NCBI GenBank assembly: GCA_965217265.1
Contig: CBDCHP010000018.1
Coordinates: 310,001-374,000, forward strand
Direction: 5' to 3'
Length of the DNA: 64,000 nt
Source of the DNA: JAGRGG01 sp965217265
GTDB lineage: Bacteria; Pseudomonadota; Alphaproteobacteria; Geminicoccales; Geminicoccaceae
The first letter of the stretch is position 1, and the number at the start of each line of letters is the position of its first letter. The position numbers and the translations under genes were made by a program. The notes under the pieces are model-generated. The model was not told where the DNA came from. It saw only the letters and a list, made by a program, of their open reading frames with translations, and ran no database searches. Positions 53,133 to 60,497 of the stretch are shown piece after piece.

Positions 53133-54102
53133 CAGAATGGCGCCGTTCAGCGCGTCCTCGCCCGCAAGGCGGTGATCCTCGGCGCCGGGGCGATCGGTTC
53201 GCCGCAGATCCTGCAGTGCTCGGGCGTCGGCGACGAGGCGTTGCTGCAATCCTTGGGTATCCCGGTCGTACATTCGCTGCCCGGGGTCGGCGAGGGGCTC
53301 CAGGACCATCTGCAAGCACGCCTCGTCTACAAGACGAGTCTGAAGACGCTGAACGACAAGGTGAACAGCCTCATCAAAAAGGCCGGGATCGGCTTGGAGT
53401 ACGCGTTGTTTCGCAAGGGCCCCTTGACGTTGGCCGCCAGCCAAGTCGTCGCCTTCACGCGCTCGAACCCCGGCGCGAGCCGTCCGGACATCCAATTCCA
53501 CATGCAGCCGCTCAGCGCGGACAAACCCGGTGAAGGGCCGCACAAATTCTCCGCCTTCACGGCGTCCGTGTGTCAATTGCGTCCCGAGAGCCGTGGGCAC
53601 ATCAAGATCAAGTCCCCCGATCCGATGCAGCACCCCTCGATCCAGCCAAACTATCTCTCAATGCAAACCGACCGGCGCGTCGCGGTGGCGGGGATCAAGA
53701 TGGCGCGCAAGATCGCTTCCGCCCCGGCGCTTGCCCGCTATATCACCGAAGAATTCGTTCCCGAAAGCCAGCATCAAACCGACGCGGAACTGGAGGCCGC
53801 ATAACGCTTCAGTCAAACCATCTATCATCCGACGAGCACCTGCCAGATGGGCGGCGGTGGTGGACGCGCGCTTGCGCGTGCACGGGAGCGAGGGCCTGCG
53901 GGTCGTCGATGCGCCGATCATGCCGGAGACCGTGTCCGGCAACACCAACGTGCCCACGATCATGATCGCGGAGAAGGCCTCCGACATGATCCTGGAGGAT
54001 GCCCGAAAGAACCCCGCAACGGAACTGAGGGCCGAGGGCGCCGTCTTGCAGGAAAGCCAATCTTGCGTGACAGCCCTCGCGCGAAGCCTCATATTGCGAT
54101 GA
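53133..54102 (+). pseudogene. GMC-family oxidoreductase, N-terminally truncated and frameshifted
   Basis: From QNGAVQRVLARKAVILGAG the frame has the GMC signature GAIGSPQILQCSGVG, then PGVGEGLQDHLQARL and QFHMQPLSADKPGEG, up to TAA 53802-53804. After the stop, FSQTIYHPTSTCQMGG continues in the same frame with the catalytic histidine context, then a frameshift leads to DARLRVHGSEGLRVVDAP and NTNVPTIMIAEKASDMI at the C-terminus. The N-terminal FAD-binding half is absent, replaced by the MFS fragment. The intact ancestor resembled choline or alcohol dehydrogenases of the BetA/AlkJ group. Confidence 0.85.
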
Positions 54103-54126
54103 ATCGCAGAATAGGGAGGCGAACAA

Positions 54127-55095
54127 ATGCAGCTCAGTCGCGAGGACCTGCTCAAGGCGTTTGAGCGGATGTGCCTGATCCGCGAGTTCGAGGACGCGGT
54201 GCACGAGGAGTTCTCGGCCGGGGCCATCCCCGGCTTCGTCCACCTCTACGCCGGCGAGGAGGCCTCGGCCGTCGGCTTTTGCATGCACCTGAACGACCGC
54301 GACTACATCGCCTCGACGCACCGAGGCCACGGGCACTGCATCGCCAAGGGCGTCGACGTGGCCGGCATGATGCCCGAGGTCTTCGGCAAGAAGACCGGCG
54401 TTTGCGGCGGCAAGGGCGGCTCGATGCACATCGCCGACCTTGGCGTCGGCATGATGGGGGCGAACGGCATCGTCGGCGGCGGGCCGCCCCTGATCTGCGG
54501 CGCCGCCTTGACCGCGAAGACCTTGAAGACCGGCGGCGTCGCGATCGCCTTCGTCGGCGACGGGGCGTCGAACCAGGGCACGACCTTGGAGAGCTACAAC
54601 CTCGCCAAGGTCTGGAACCTGCCCGCGGTCTTCGTCGTCGAGGATAACGGCTACGCCGAGAGCACCGGCTCGGCGTGGTCGGTCGGCGGCAGCCAAGTCG
54701 AGCGGGGCCGCGCGTTCGGGATGCCGGCCACCGAGGTCGACGGGCACGACTTCTTCGCCGTCTGGGAGGCGGCGCGCGAGGCGGTCGAGCGCGCGCGGGA
54801 CGGCGGGGGGCCGAGCCTGATCCACGTCAAGCTCAAGCGCTACTACGGCCACTTCGAGGGCGACGCCCAGACCTACAAGGCGCCGAACGAGAACGAGACG
54901 GTGCGGGCCGAGAAGGACTGCCTGCAACTGTTTCGGGCCCGCGTCGGCGAGGCGGGGCTGTTGGACGGCGAGGCCCTGGACGAGGTCGAGCGGGCGGCGA
55001 AGCTCAGGATCGAGCAGTGCCTGACCCAGGCCAAGGCGGCCGACATGCCGAGCGAGGCCGACCTCACCACCGACGTCTACGTCGCCTACCACTGA
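54127..55095 (+). CDS. acoA: Acetoin/2-oxoacid dehydrogenase E1 component, alpha subunit
   Basis: This 322-residue thiamine-diphosphate enzyme has YAGEEASAVGFCMHL, the STHRGHGHCIAKG block, GGKGGSMHIADL and the TPP motif GDGASNQGTTLESYNLA ending in VEDNGYAES. GHDFFAVWEAAREAVERAR follows. Pairing with a separate beta subunit and with an E2 that carries a hydrolase domain points to acetoin dehydrogenase rather than pyruvate dehydrogenase, which usually has a different E2 in alphaproteobacteria. ATG 54127 has GGGAGG 6 bases upstream. It is first in a three-gene operon. Confidence 0.88.
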   Translation: MQLSREDLLKAFERMCLIREFEDAVHEEFSAGAIPGFVHLYAGEEASAVGFCMHLNDRDYIASTHRGHGHCIAKGVDVAGMMPEVFGKKTGVCGGKGGSMHIADLGVGMMGANGIVGGGPPLICGAALTAKTLKTGGVAIAFVGDGASNQGTTLESYNLAKVWNLPAVFVVEDNGYAESTGSAWSVGGSQVERGRAFGMPATEVDGHDFFAVWEAAREAVERARDGGGPSLIHVKLKRYYGHFEGDAQTYKAPNENETVRAEKDCLQLFRARVGEAGLLDGEALDEVERAAKLRIEQCLTQAKAADMPSEADLTTDVYVAYH

Positions 55096-55110
55096 AGGGG
55101 GCATCAAGTC

Positions 55111-56139
55111 ATGCCGAAGAAGAGCTACCGCCAAGCCATCAACGAGGCGCTGCGGCAGGAGATGGAGCGCGACGAGCGGGTCATCATCATGGGCGAGGAT
55201 ATCGCGGGGGGCTTGGGCGCCCCCGGCGAGGACGACGCCTGGGGCGGTCCCATGGGCGTCACCAAGGGGCTGATGCCGATCTTCGGCCGGGATCGCGTCC
55301 TCGACACGCCGATCACCGAGAGCGCCTTCATCGGCGCCGCCGCCGGCGCCGCCGCGACGGGCCTGCGCCCGGTGGCCGAATTGATGTTCGTCGACTTCAT
55401 GGGGGTCTGCTTCGATCAGATCTTCAACCAAGCCGCCAAGTTCCGCTACATGTTCGGCGGCAAGGCGGTGACGCCGCTCACGATCCGCACGATGTACGGG
55501 GCCGGCTTTCGCGCCGCCTCGCAGCACAGCCAGTGCCTCTACCCGATCTTCACCCACATCCCCGGCCTGAAGGTGGTGCTGCCCTCCAACGCCTACGAGG
55601 CCAAAGGCCTGTTGATCCAGGCGATCCGCGACGACGACCCGGTGGTCTTCTTCGAGCACAAGGCGATGTACGACGAGGAGGCCGAGGTCCCCGACGAGCC
55701 CTACACGATCCCGTTCGGCGAGGCGAACGTCACCCGCGAGGGCGACGACGCGACCGTGATCACGATGGGCCGGATGGTCAACTTCGCCGAGCAGGCCGCC
55801 GACGCGCTGAAGAAGGACGGCATCGGCGTCACCGTCGTCGACCTGCGCACCACCTCGCCGCTCGACCGCGAGACGATCTTGGAGACCGCGCGCGAGACCG
55901 GCCGCGTCGTCGTCGTCGACGAGGCCCACCCGCGCTGCTCGATGGCGACCGACATCGCGGCCCTGGTCGCCGACGAGGCGTTCGAGTCCTTGAAGGCCCC
56001 GGTCAAGACGGTGACGGCGCCGCACGCGCCGGTGCCGTTCTCGCCGGCGCTCGAAGACCTCTACGTGCCCTCGCCGGCCAAGATCGAGGCGGCGGTGCGC
56101 GCGGTCGTCGGCGCCGACGTGGCGAGGGCGGCCGAATGA
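55111..56139 (+). CDS. acoB: Acetoin/2-oxoacid dehydrogenase E1 component, beta subunit
   Basis: This 342-residue E1 beta subunit has INEALRQEMERDERVIIMGEDI (given in family form), DTPITESAFIGAAAGAAATG and AELMFVDFMGVCFDQI, with the transketolase C-terminal domain from about 205 containing DLRTTSPLDRETI and VDEAHPRCSMATDIA. It completes the TPP site with the alpha subunit. A short insert GGLGAPGEDDAWGGPMGV near residue 32 fits the AcoB group. It starts 15 bases after acoA with AAGGGGG upstream. The stop overlaps the acoC start. Confidence 0.9.
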   Translation: MPKKSYRQAINEALRQEMERDERVIIMGEDIAGGLGAPGEDDAWGGPMGVTKGLMPIFGRDRVLDTPITESAFIGAAAGAAATGLRPVAELMFVDFMGVCFDQIFNQAAKFRYMFGGKAVTPLTIRTMYGAGFRAASQHSQCLYPIFTHIPGLKVVLPSNAYEAKGLLIQAIRDDDPVVFFEHKAMYDEEAEVPDEPYTIPFGEANVTREGDDATVITMGRMVNFAEQAADALKKDGIGVTVVDLRTTSPLDRETILETARETGRVVVVDEAHPRCSMATDIAALVADEAFESLKAPVKTVTAPHAPVPFSPALEDLYVPSPAKIEAAVRAVVGADVARAAE

Positions 56140-57278
56140 GCGACGCCGATCCAAATATCCAGCCGATCCAGCCGATCGTGATGCCCAAATGGGGCCTCGC
56201 GATGCAAGAGGGCTTGCTCGCCGAGTGGCACGTCGAGGCGGGGGCGGCGCTCAAGAAAGGCGACGAGATCGCCGACATCGAGACGGCGAAGATCGCCAAC
56301 GTCTTCGAGAGCCCGATCGAGGGCACCGTCCGGCGCTTGGTGGCGCGGCCGGGCGACACCCTGCAAGTCGGCGCCCTCATCGCCGTCGTCGCCCCGGCCG
56401 AGACCGAGGACGCCGCGATCGACGCCTACGTCGAGGCGTTCCAGGGCCGTTTCGCGGCCGAGGCCGCCGACGCGGCGCCGCCGCCCGAGCCCGAGACGAT
56501 CGAGGCCGTCGGCCGGCGCCTGCGCTACCTCGCCCAGGGCGAGGGCGACGCCACGCCGGCCCTCCTCCTGCACGGCTTCGGCGGCGACTACCTGTCGTGG
56601 ATGTTCACGCAAGAGGCGCTGAGCGCCGAGCGCAGGGCCTACGCCCTCGACCTGCCGGGGCACGGCGGCTCGACCAAGGACGTCGGCGACGGCCTGCCCG
56701 GCCTCGCCGCGGCCGTTCTCGCCTTCATGGACGCGAAGGGGATCGCTAAGGCGCACCTCGTCGGGCACTCGATGGGCGGTGCCCTGTCGCTGCTGCTCGC
56801 CCGCGAGTATCCCGATCGCGTCGCCTCGTTGACCCTGATCGCCCCGGGCGGCCTCGGCGCCGAGATCGACGGCGCCTTTCTCGACGGCTTTATCCAGGAG
56901 AAGCGGCCGAAGAAGCTGCGCGCCGTCCTGGAGCGCCTCGTCGCCGATCCGGACGCGATCACGGCCGAGATGGTCGAGGAAGTCGTCCGCTTCAAGCGCC
57001 TCGACGGCGCCGAGGCGGCGCTGAGGCGCTTGCGCGCCGCGCTCGCCGAGGGCGACCGTCAGCGCGGCGACCTGCGCGGCGTGCTGAGCAAGACAGACAT
57101 CCCGGTCCTCGTCGTCTGGGGCGAGGCCGACCGTATCCTCCCCGCCTCCCACGCCGACGGCCTGCCCGAAGGGGTGAGTGTGCTGCGCCTGGAGAGGACG
57201 GGCCATCTGCCGCACATGGAGCGTGCCGAAGAGGTCAACGCCAAACTGGGCGAGCATCTGCGGGCGGCTGACGGGTAG
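56136..57278 (+). CDS. acoC: Acetoin dehydrogenase E2-like protein: lipoyl domain fused to alpha/beta hydrolase
   Basis: This 380-residue protein begins with a biotinyl/lipoyl domain (about 10-90) with lipoyl lysine K52 in DIETAKIANVFES. A linker then joins it to an alpha/beta hydrolase domain (about 135-375) with LLLHGFGGDYLSW, the nucleophile elbow GHSMGG, an acid in WGEADRILP and the histidine in ERTGHLPHMER. The usual E2 acyltransferase domain is absent, which is the known form of AcoC. ATG 56136 overlaps the acoB stop. No E3 (lipoamide dehydrogenase) gene follows. Repeat copy F begins at the stop. Confidence 0.9.
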   Translation: MSDADPNIQPIQPIVMPKWGLAMQEGLLAEWHVEAGAALKKGDEIADIETAKIANVFESPIEGTVRRLVARPGDTLQVGALIAVVAPAETEDAAIDAYVEAFQGRFAAEAADAAPPPEPETIEAVGRRLRYLAQGEGDATPALLLHGFGGDYLSWMFTQEALSAERRAYALDLPGHGGSTKDVGDGLPGLAAAVLAFMDAKGIAKAHLVGHSMGGALSLLLAREYPDRVASLTLIAPGGLGAEIDGAFLDGFIQEKRPKKLRAVLERLVADPDAITAEMVEEVVRFKRLDGAEAALRRLRAALAEGDRQRGDLRGVLSKTDIPVLVVWGEADRILPASHADGLPEGVSVLRLERTGHLPHMERAEEVNAKLGEHLRAADG

Positions 57279-57427
57279 AACGCTTGCGCGTGCGCTCGCC
57301 GCGCGGGCTTTCTTTTCTCTTTTTTGCTTTTGTCCGAGGCTGGCCCACGGCGGCGCGGCCAACCACCTCCGTTAACACTGGCAAAAAGAAAGAAAAAGCC
57401 TGCGCGGCGAGCGCATGCGAAGCGTTC
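57278..57427. repeat. Dispersed palindromic element, copy F
   Basis: This is the clearest full copy. GAACGCTTGCGCGTGCGCTC, GCGCGGGC and a long pyrimidine tract are followed by GTCCGAGGCTGGCC and GCGGCCAACC, GTTAACACTGGC, a purine tract and CTGCGCGGCGAGCGCATGCG to AAGCGTTC. It fills the gap between the acoC stop and the stop of the convergent DUF5872 gene to within a base or two. Confidence 0.8.
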
Positions 57428-57926
57428 AATCAACCGCCTTCTTCAATTCATCCTTGTTCATCTTGGATCGCCCTTCGACGCCCTGCTTCTTCGCCTTCTC
57501 GTAAAGCTCGTCCTTGGAGGACTCGCCGCCGTCGCGGTACTTCTTGGCCTTCTCGGCAACGTCGTCCGGCTGCTTCGAGAACTGCTTGCCTTTCTTGCTG
57601 TCCTCGCGCTTCTTCGCCGTCGTGCGCTTGTACTCCTCGTCCGACAGGTTCTCGCGCGCTTCTTTGGGCAGGTAGCGCTCGCCCGTGTCCTCGCTGCGCT
57701 TGCCGGACTTCGTGCCCCACTCCTCCTCGGTCCATTCCTTCAAGCTGTTGTCGTCGTCCGGCTTATCGCCCGCGTAGCCCCCGCCGCGCTTTTGGTACTC
57801 TTGGCTCGCCATCTGCGCCTTGCGCGCCGACCACTGCCCCGGCTTGCCGCCCTTATCGCTCTTGGTGATCTCATCCTTGACCTTCTCCCAGAGCTTGGGG
57901 TCGGTCTTCGTCGCCGTCTTGCTCAC
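57426..57926 (-). CDS. DUF5872 domain protein with Rho-N-like tail
   Basis: This 166-residue highly charged protein has KLWEKVKDEITKSDKGGKPG, WSARKAQMASQEYQKRGGGY, LKEWTEEEWGTKSGKRSEDT, GERYLPKEARENLSDEEYKR and KKREDSKKGKQFSKQP, the features of the DUF5872 family. A short tail, DELYEKAKKQGVEGRSKMNK, resembles the Rho_N/SAP-like helix pair seen in nucleic-acid-associated proteins. Function is unknown. Relatives appear in general-stress sets. GTG 57926 has GGAGG 7 bases upstream and begins SKTATKTDPK. It is convergent with acoC and separated only by repeat F. Confidence 0.8.
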   Translation of the reverse strand: MSKTATKTDPKLWEKVKDEITKSDKGGKPGQWSARKAQMASQEYQKRGGGYAGDKPDDDNSLKEWTEEEWGTKSGKRSEDTGERYLPKEARENLSDEEYKRTTAKKREDSKKGKQFSKQPDDVAEKAKKYRDGGESSKDELYEKAKKQGVEGRSKMNKDELKKAVD

Positions 57927-57970
57927 GCCCGTGCCTCCGCATTCGAGTGAACGGGGCGAGAACACAGAAC

Positions 57971-58438
57971 TCAGGCGCGGCGTTCCATCGGATCGTCGTC
58001 GAAGGGCTTGGCGGCGCTGATCCGGTGCAGCAGGGGGGCGGCGCCCGCGACGTCGTAGCCGGCCTCGGCCGCCGTCTCGATCACCTCGTCCGCCGGGCGT
58101 TGCCGTGCCGCCAGGAACGCCCACAGGTAGCACGAGCGGGTGCCGGAGCGGCAGTAGGCGAGGTAGGGTCCGACGTTGTTCGCGACCGCGTCCGCCATCG
58201 CCGCGATATGGTCGGGGAAGATGCCGCCCGAGACCACCGGCACCTCGGCGTAGGCGAGGCCGAGAGCCTCGGCCGCGGCCCTGACGCTCTCCCCCGTCGG
58301 CTGGTCAGGGGCCTCGCCGTCGGGACGGTTGTTGATGATCGTGCGCACCCCCGCCGCCTTGATCGGGGCGACGTCGTCCGGCGTGATCTGCGGGGCGACG
58401 AAGAAATTCTCGTCCAGCTTGTGCAGCGGTGCGCTCAT
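57971..58438 (-). CDS. TIGR01244/DUF442-type phosphatase-fold protein
   Basis: This 155-residue protein has the cysteine-phosphatase P-loop CRSGTRS after YLAY, and ITPDDVAPIKAAGVRTIINNRPDGE at the start (given in the family pattern), followed by AEVPVVSGGIFPDHI. It matches the family named as beta-lactamase-hydrolase-like or TIGR01244, related to dual-specificity phosphatases and to the N-terminal part of Blh proteins involved in sulfide and biofilm responses. The substrate is unknown. ATG 58438 has GGAAGGA upstream. It precedes the DUF5872 gene by 44 bases on the same strand. Confidence 0.85.
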   Translation of the reverse strand: MSAPLHKLDENFFVAPQITPDDVAPIKAAGVRTIINNRPDGEAPDQPTGESVRAAAEALGLAYAEVPVVSGGIFPDHIAAMADAVANNVGPYLAYCRSGTRSCYLWAFLAARQRPADEVIETAAEAGYDVAGAAPLLHRISAAKPFDDDPMERRA

Positions 58439-58615
58439 CTCGCTTCCTTCCCATGCGTGGTGCCGGACAGGTTCTAGCCGAGCATCGAGGGTGCCGCCAG
58501 CGCGCGCGTGCCTTTGGGCGGTGGTGAGGTGGTGAGGGAACCATTCTTCAAGTAAGAGGCTGTCCTTGCCGATTGAAAAGATGGTCCGAACGCCGCCGCC
58601 AGTCCGAGGTATTGT

Positions 58616-59416
58616 ATGATCGAGCTTTTCTCTGACCCCCAGGTCTGGGCCAGCCTGCTCACCTTGACCCTTCTGGAGATCGTGCTCGGCATTGACAACA
58701 TCATTTTCATCTCGATCGTGACGGCGAAGCTGCCCGAGGCGCAGCAGGCGAGTGCTCGCCGCACGGGGCTCCTCATGGCGCTCGCCATGCGGATCATGCT
58801 CCTGTTCAGCATCAGCTGGATCATCAGCCTCGAAGAGCCTATCGTGACGGTGTTCGGCCTCGCGCTTTCTTGGCGCGACTTCGTCCTGCTCGCGGGCGGC
58901 GTGTTCCTGCTCTACAAGGGCACGAAGGAGGTCCACGAGATGACCGAGGGCGCCCACGAGGAGGAAAGCAGCGCCGTCTCGCTCACGTTCGCCGGTGCTG
59001 TGATCCAGATCCTGCTGCTGGACGCCGTCTTCTCGATCGACAGCGTCATCACCGCGGTCGGCATGGCCGAGCACCTGGAGGTGATGATCGCGGCCGTGTG
59101 TATTTCGATCGGCGTCATGCTGCTCGCGGCCGAGCCCGTCGCCGGCTTCGTCAACCGCCACCCAACTGTGAAGATGCTCGCACTCGCCTTTCTTCTCCTC
59201 ATCGGCGTGGCGCTGATCGCCGACGGGCTGCACTTCCACATCCCGCGCGGCTACATCTACGCGGCGATCGCTTTCTCCATCCTGGTCGAGGTCTTGAATC
59301 AGATGGCATCGCGCGCGCGCAAGAAAGGGGCGAAGAAGCCGGGCTCGCTCGCCGGGCAGGCGCTTAGGGGCAAGCAGCGCCGCATGACCAGCCCCACGCG
59401 GACCTACAACACTTGA
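58616..59416 (+). CDS. TerC family integral membrane protein
   Basis: This 266-residue membrane protein of the TerC/YgdQ group has LEIVLGIDNIIFISIVTAKL at the N-terminus with its conserved acidic pair, and LLLDAVFSIDSVITAVGMAE in the middle, forming the two inverted repeats. Eight or so hydrophobic helices are visible, ending in a basic cytoplasmic tail. TerC proteins are linked to tellurite resistance and to Mn2+ export during exoenzyme metallation. I looked for the manganese (yybP-ykoY) riboswitch common upstream but did not see one. The ATG follows a weak AGG. Confidence 0.9.
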   Translation: MIELFSDPQVWASLLTLTLLEIVLGIDNIIFISIVTAKLPEAQQASARRTGLLMALAMRIMLLFSISWIISLEEPIVTVFGLALSWRDFVLLAGGVFLLYKGTKEVHEMTEGAHEEESSAVSLTFAGAVIQILLLDAVFSIDSVITAVGMAEHLEVMIAAVCISIGVMLLAAEPVAGFVNRHPTVKMLALAFLLLIGVALIADGLHFHIPRGYIYAAIAFSILVEVLNQMASRARKKGAKKPGSLAGQALRGKQRRMTSPTRTYNT

Positions 59417-59427
59417 AGGATACGGAC

Positions 59428-59682
59428 ATGGAGATGAACGAGCGCGTCGAACTGCTCGAAAAGGACGCCGCCCACCTGCGCACCGAGGCTTACCTCATGC
59501 GCAGCCTCGTCGCGGCCCTCCTCACCGGCAAGGCCGACGCCGTCCTCGACGATCCCGAGGGTTTCGTCCAAGAGGCCCTCGACCGCCTGCCCGGCGGCGA
59601 CCAAGCAAACGTCAAGCCTCAAATCGACGCCGACATGGCCAAGGCGGCCGTCAAGGACATCGTCGCCCGCGCCAAGGCGTGA
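59428..59682 (+). CDS. Hypothetical small coiled-coil protein
   Basis: This 84-residue protein has no membrane segment. RVELLEKDAAHLRTEAYLM predicts a helix with a coiled-coil pattern near the N-terminus, and KADAVLDDPEGFVQEALDRL is an acidic region. The C-terminus (AAVKDIVARAKA) is again helical. I do not recognise a family. ATG 59428 has AAGGA 7 bases upstream. The gene starts 11 bases after terC, so they are probably cotranscribed. Repeat copy G overlaps its stop codon. Confidence 0.7.
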   Translation: MEMNERVELLEKDAAHLRTEAYLMRSLVAALLTGKADAVLDDPEGFVQEALDRLPGGDQANVKPQIDADMAKAAVKDIVARAKA

Positions 59683-59809
59683 ACGCTGACGCGTCCGCTT
59701 TTTTTGCTAGTGTTAACGCAGGAGGCTGGCCGCGGCGCCGAGGGCCAGCCTCGGACAAGAGCAGAAAAGAGAAAAGGAAGCCCGCGCGGCGAGCGCACGC
59801 GAAGCGTTT
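59681..59809. repeat. Dispersed palindromic element, copy G (inverted)
   Basis: This copy runs in the opposite direction to A-F. GTGTTAACGCAGGAGGCTGGCC comes first, with GGCCAGCCTCGGAC after it, then the purine tract and CGCGCGGCGAGCGCACGCG. The left arm is shorter (AACGCTGACGCGTCCGC, then TTTTTTTGC). The inner palindrome has intact 10-base arms. It lies between the small hypothetical gene and marC. Confidence 0.75.
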
Positions 59810-59817
59810 AAATCACC

Positions 59818-60447
59818 ATGCTCGAAACCTTCTCCCTCGCCTTCGTCGCCTTTCTCGTCACCATCGACCCGCTCGGCATGGTGCCGATCTTCTTGGGGGT
59901 CACCGGTGACCTTGACACCGAAGGACGTCGCCGCACCGCGTTGCAGGGCACGGCGATCGGCGCCGTCGTGCTCCTCCTCTTCGCGCTCGTGGGCGAGGCG
60001 GCCTTGGGCGCTCTGGGCATCGGCCTGCCGGCCTTTCGCATCGCCGGCGGCTTGATGCTGCTCGCCATCGCGTTCGAGATGGTGTTCGAGCGCCGCACCA
60101 AGCGGCGCGGCGAGACGGCCGAGCACATTCGCGACGAGACGCAGGGCACCGACCTCGCCATCTTCCCGATTGGCGTGCCGTTGATCGCTGGGCCGGGGGC
60201 CATCACCGCCGCGATCTTGCAGATGAGCCGAACCGAGGGCGATGTTCAGGGCCAAGCCTTGGTGCTCGCAGCACTCGCCCTCAACCTCGCACTCCTCTAC
60301 CTCACCTTGCGCCTCGCGGCCGAACTCGGCCGTCACCTCTCGCCGACGCTGATCTTGATCCTCTCGCGGCTGCTCGGCCTGATCCTGGGCGCGCTCGCCG
60401 TGCAGTTCATCATCGACGGGGCCACGATGGCGTTTGCGTCGGCGTGA
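59818..60447 (+). CDS. MarC family integral membrane protein
   Basis: This 209-residue inner-membrane protein has the MarC signature VTIDPLGMVPIFLGVTGDL in the first helix region and FPIGVPLIAGPGAITAAIL in the middle, with six hydrophobic helices overall. The family was once thought to be involved in multiple antibiotic resistance, but its function is undefined. ATG 59818 lies 8 bases after the edge of repeat copy G, and no clear GGAG precedes it. The VWA gene follows after 50 bases. Confidence 0.92.
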   Translation: MLETFSLAFVAFLVTIDPLGMVPIFLGVTGDLDTEGRRRTALQGTAIGAVVLLLFALVGEAALGALGIGLPAFRIAGGLMLLAIAFEMVFERRTKRRGETAEHIRDETQGTDLAIFPIGVPLIAGPGAITAAILQMSRTEGDVQGQALVLAALALNLALLYLTLRLAAELGRHLSPTLILILSRLLGLILGALAVQFIIDGATMAFASA

Positions 60448-60497
60448 CGCGTCGTTTCACGCTTGGCGCCGGCGGGGACGGCGCCAATATTAAGGCC

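Noticed and set aside
57284..57480. Short frames within the palindromic elements that give similar Arg/Ser- and Phe-rich peptides in several copies.
   Set aside because: They recur because the DNA repeats. They change frame between copies and lack start signals, so they are not genes.
58439..58615. A manganese (yybP-ykoY) riboswitch upstream of the terC-like gene.
   Set aside because: Such a riboswitch is often found before this family, but the conserved paired loops could not be recognised here.
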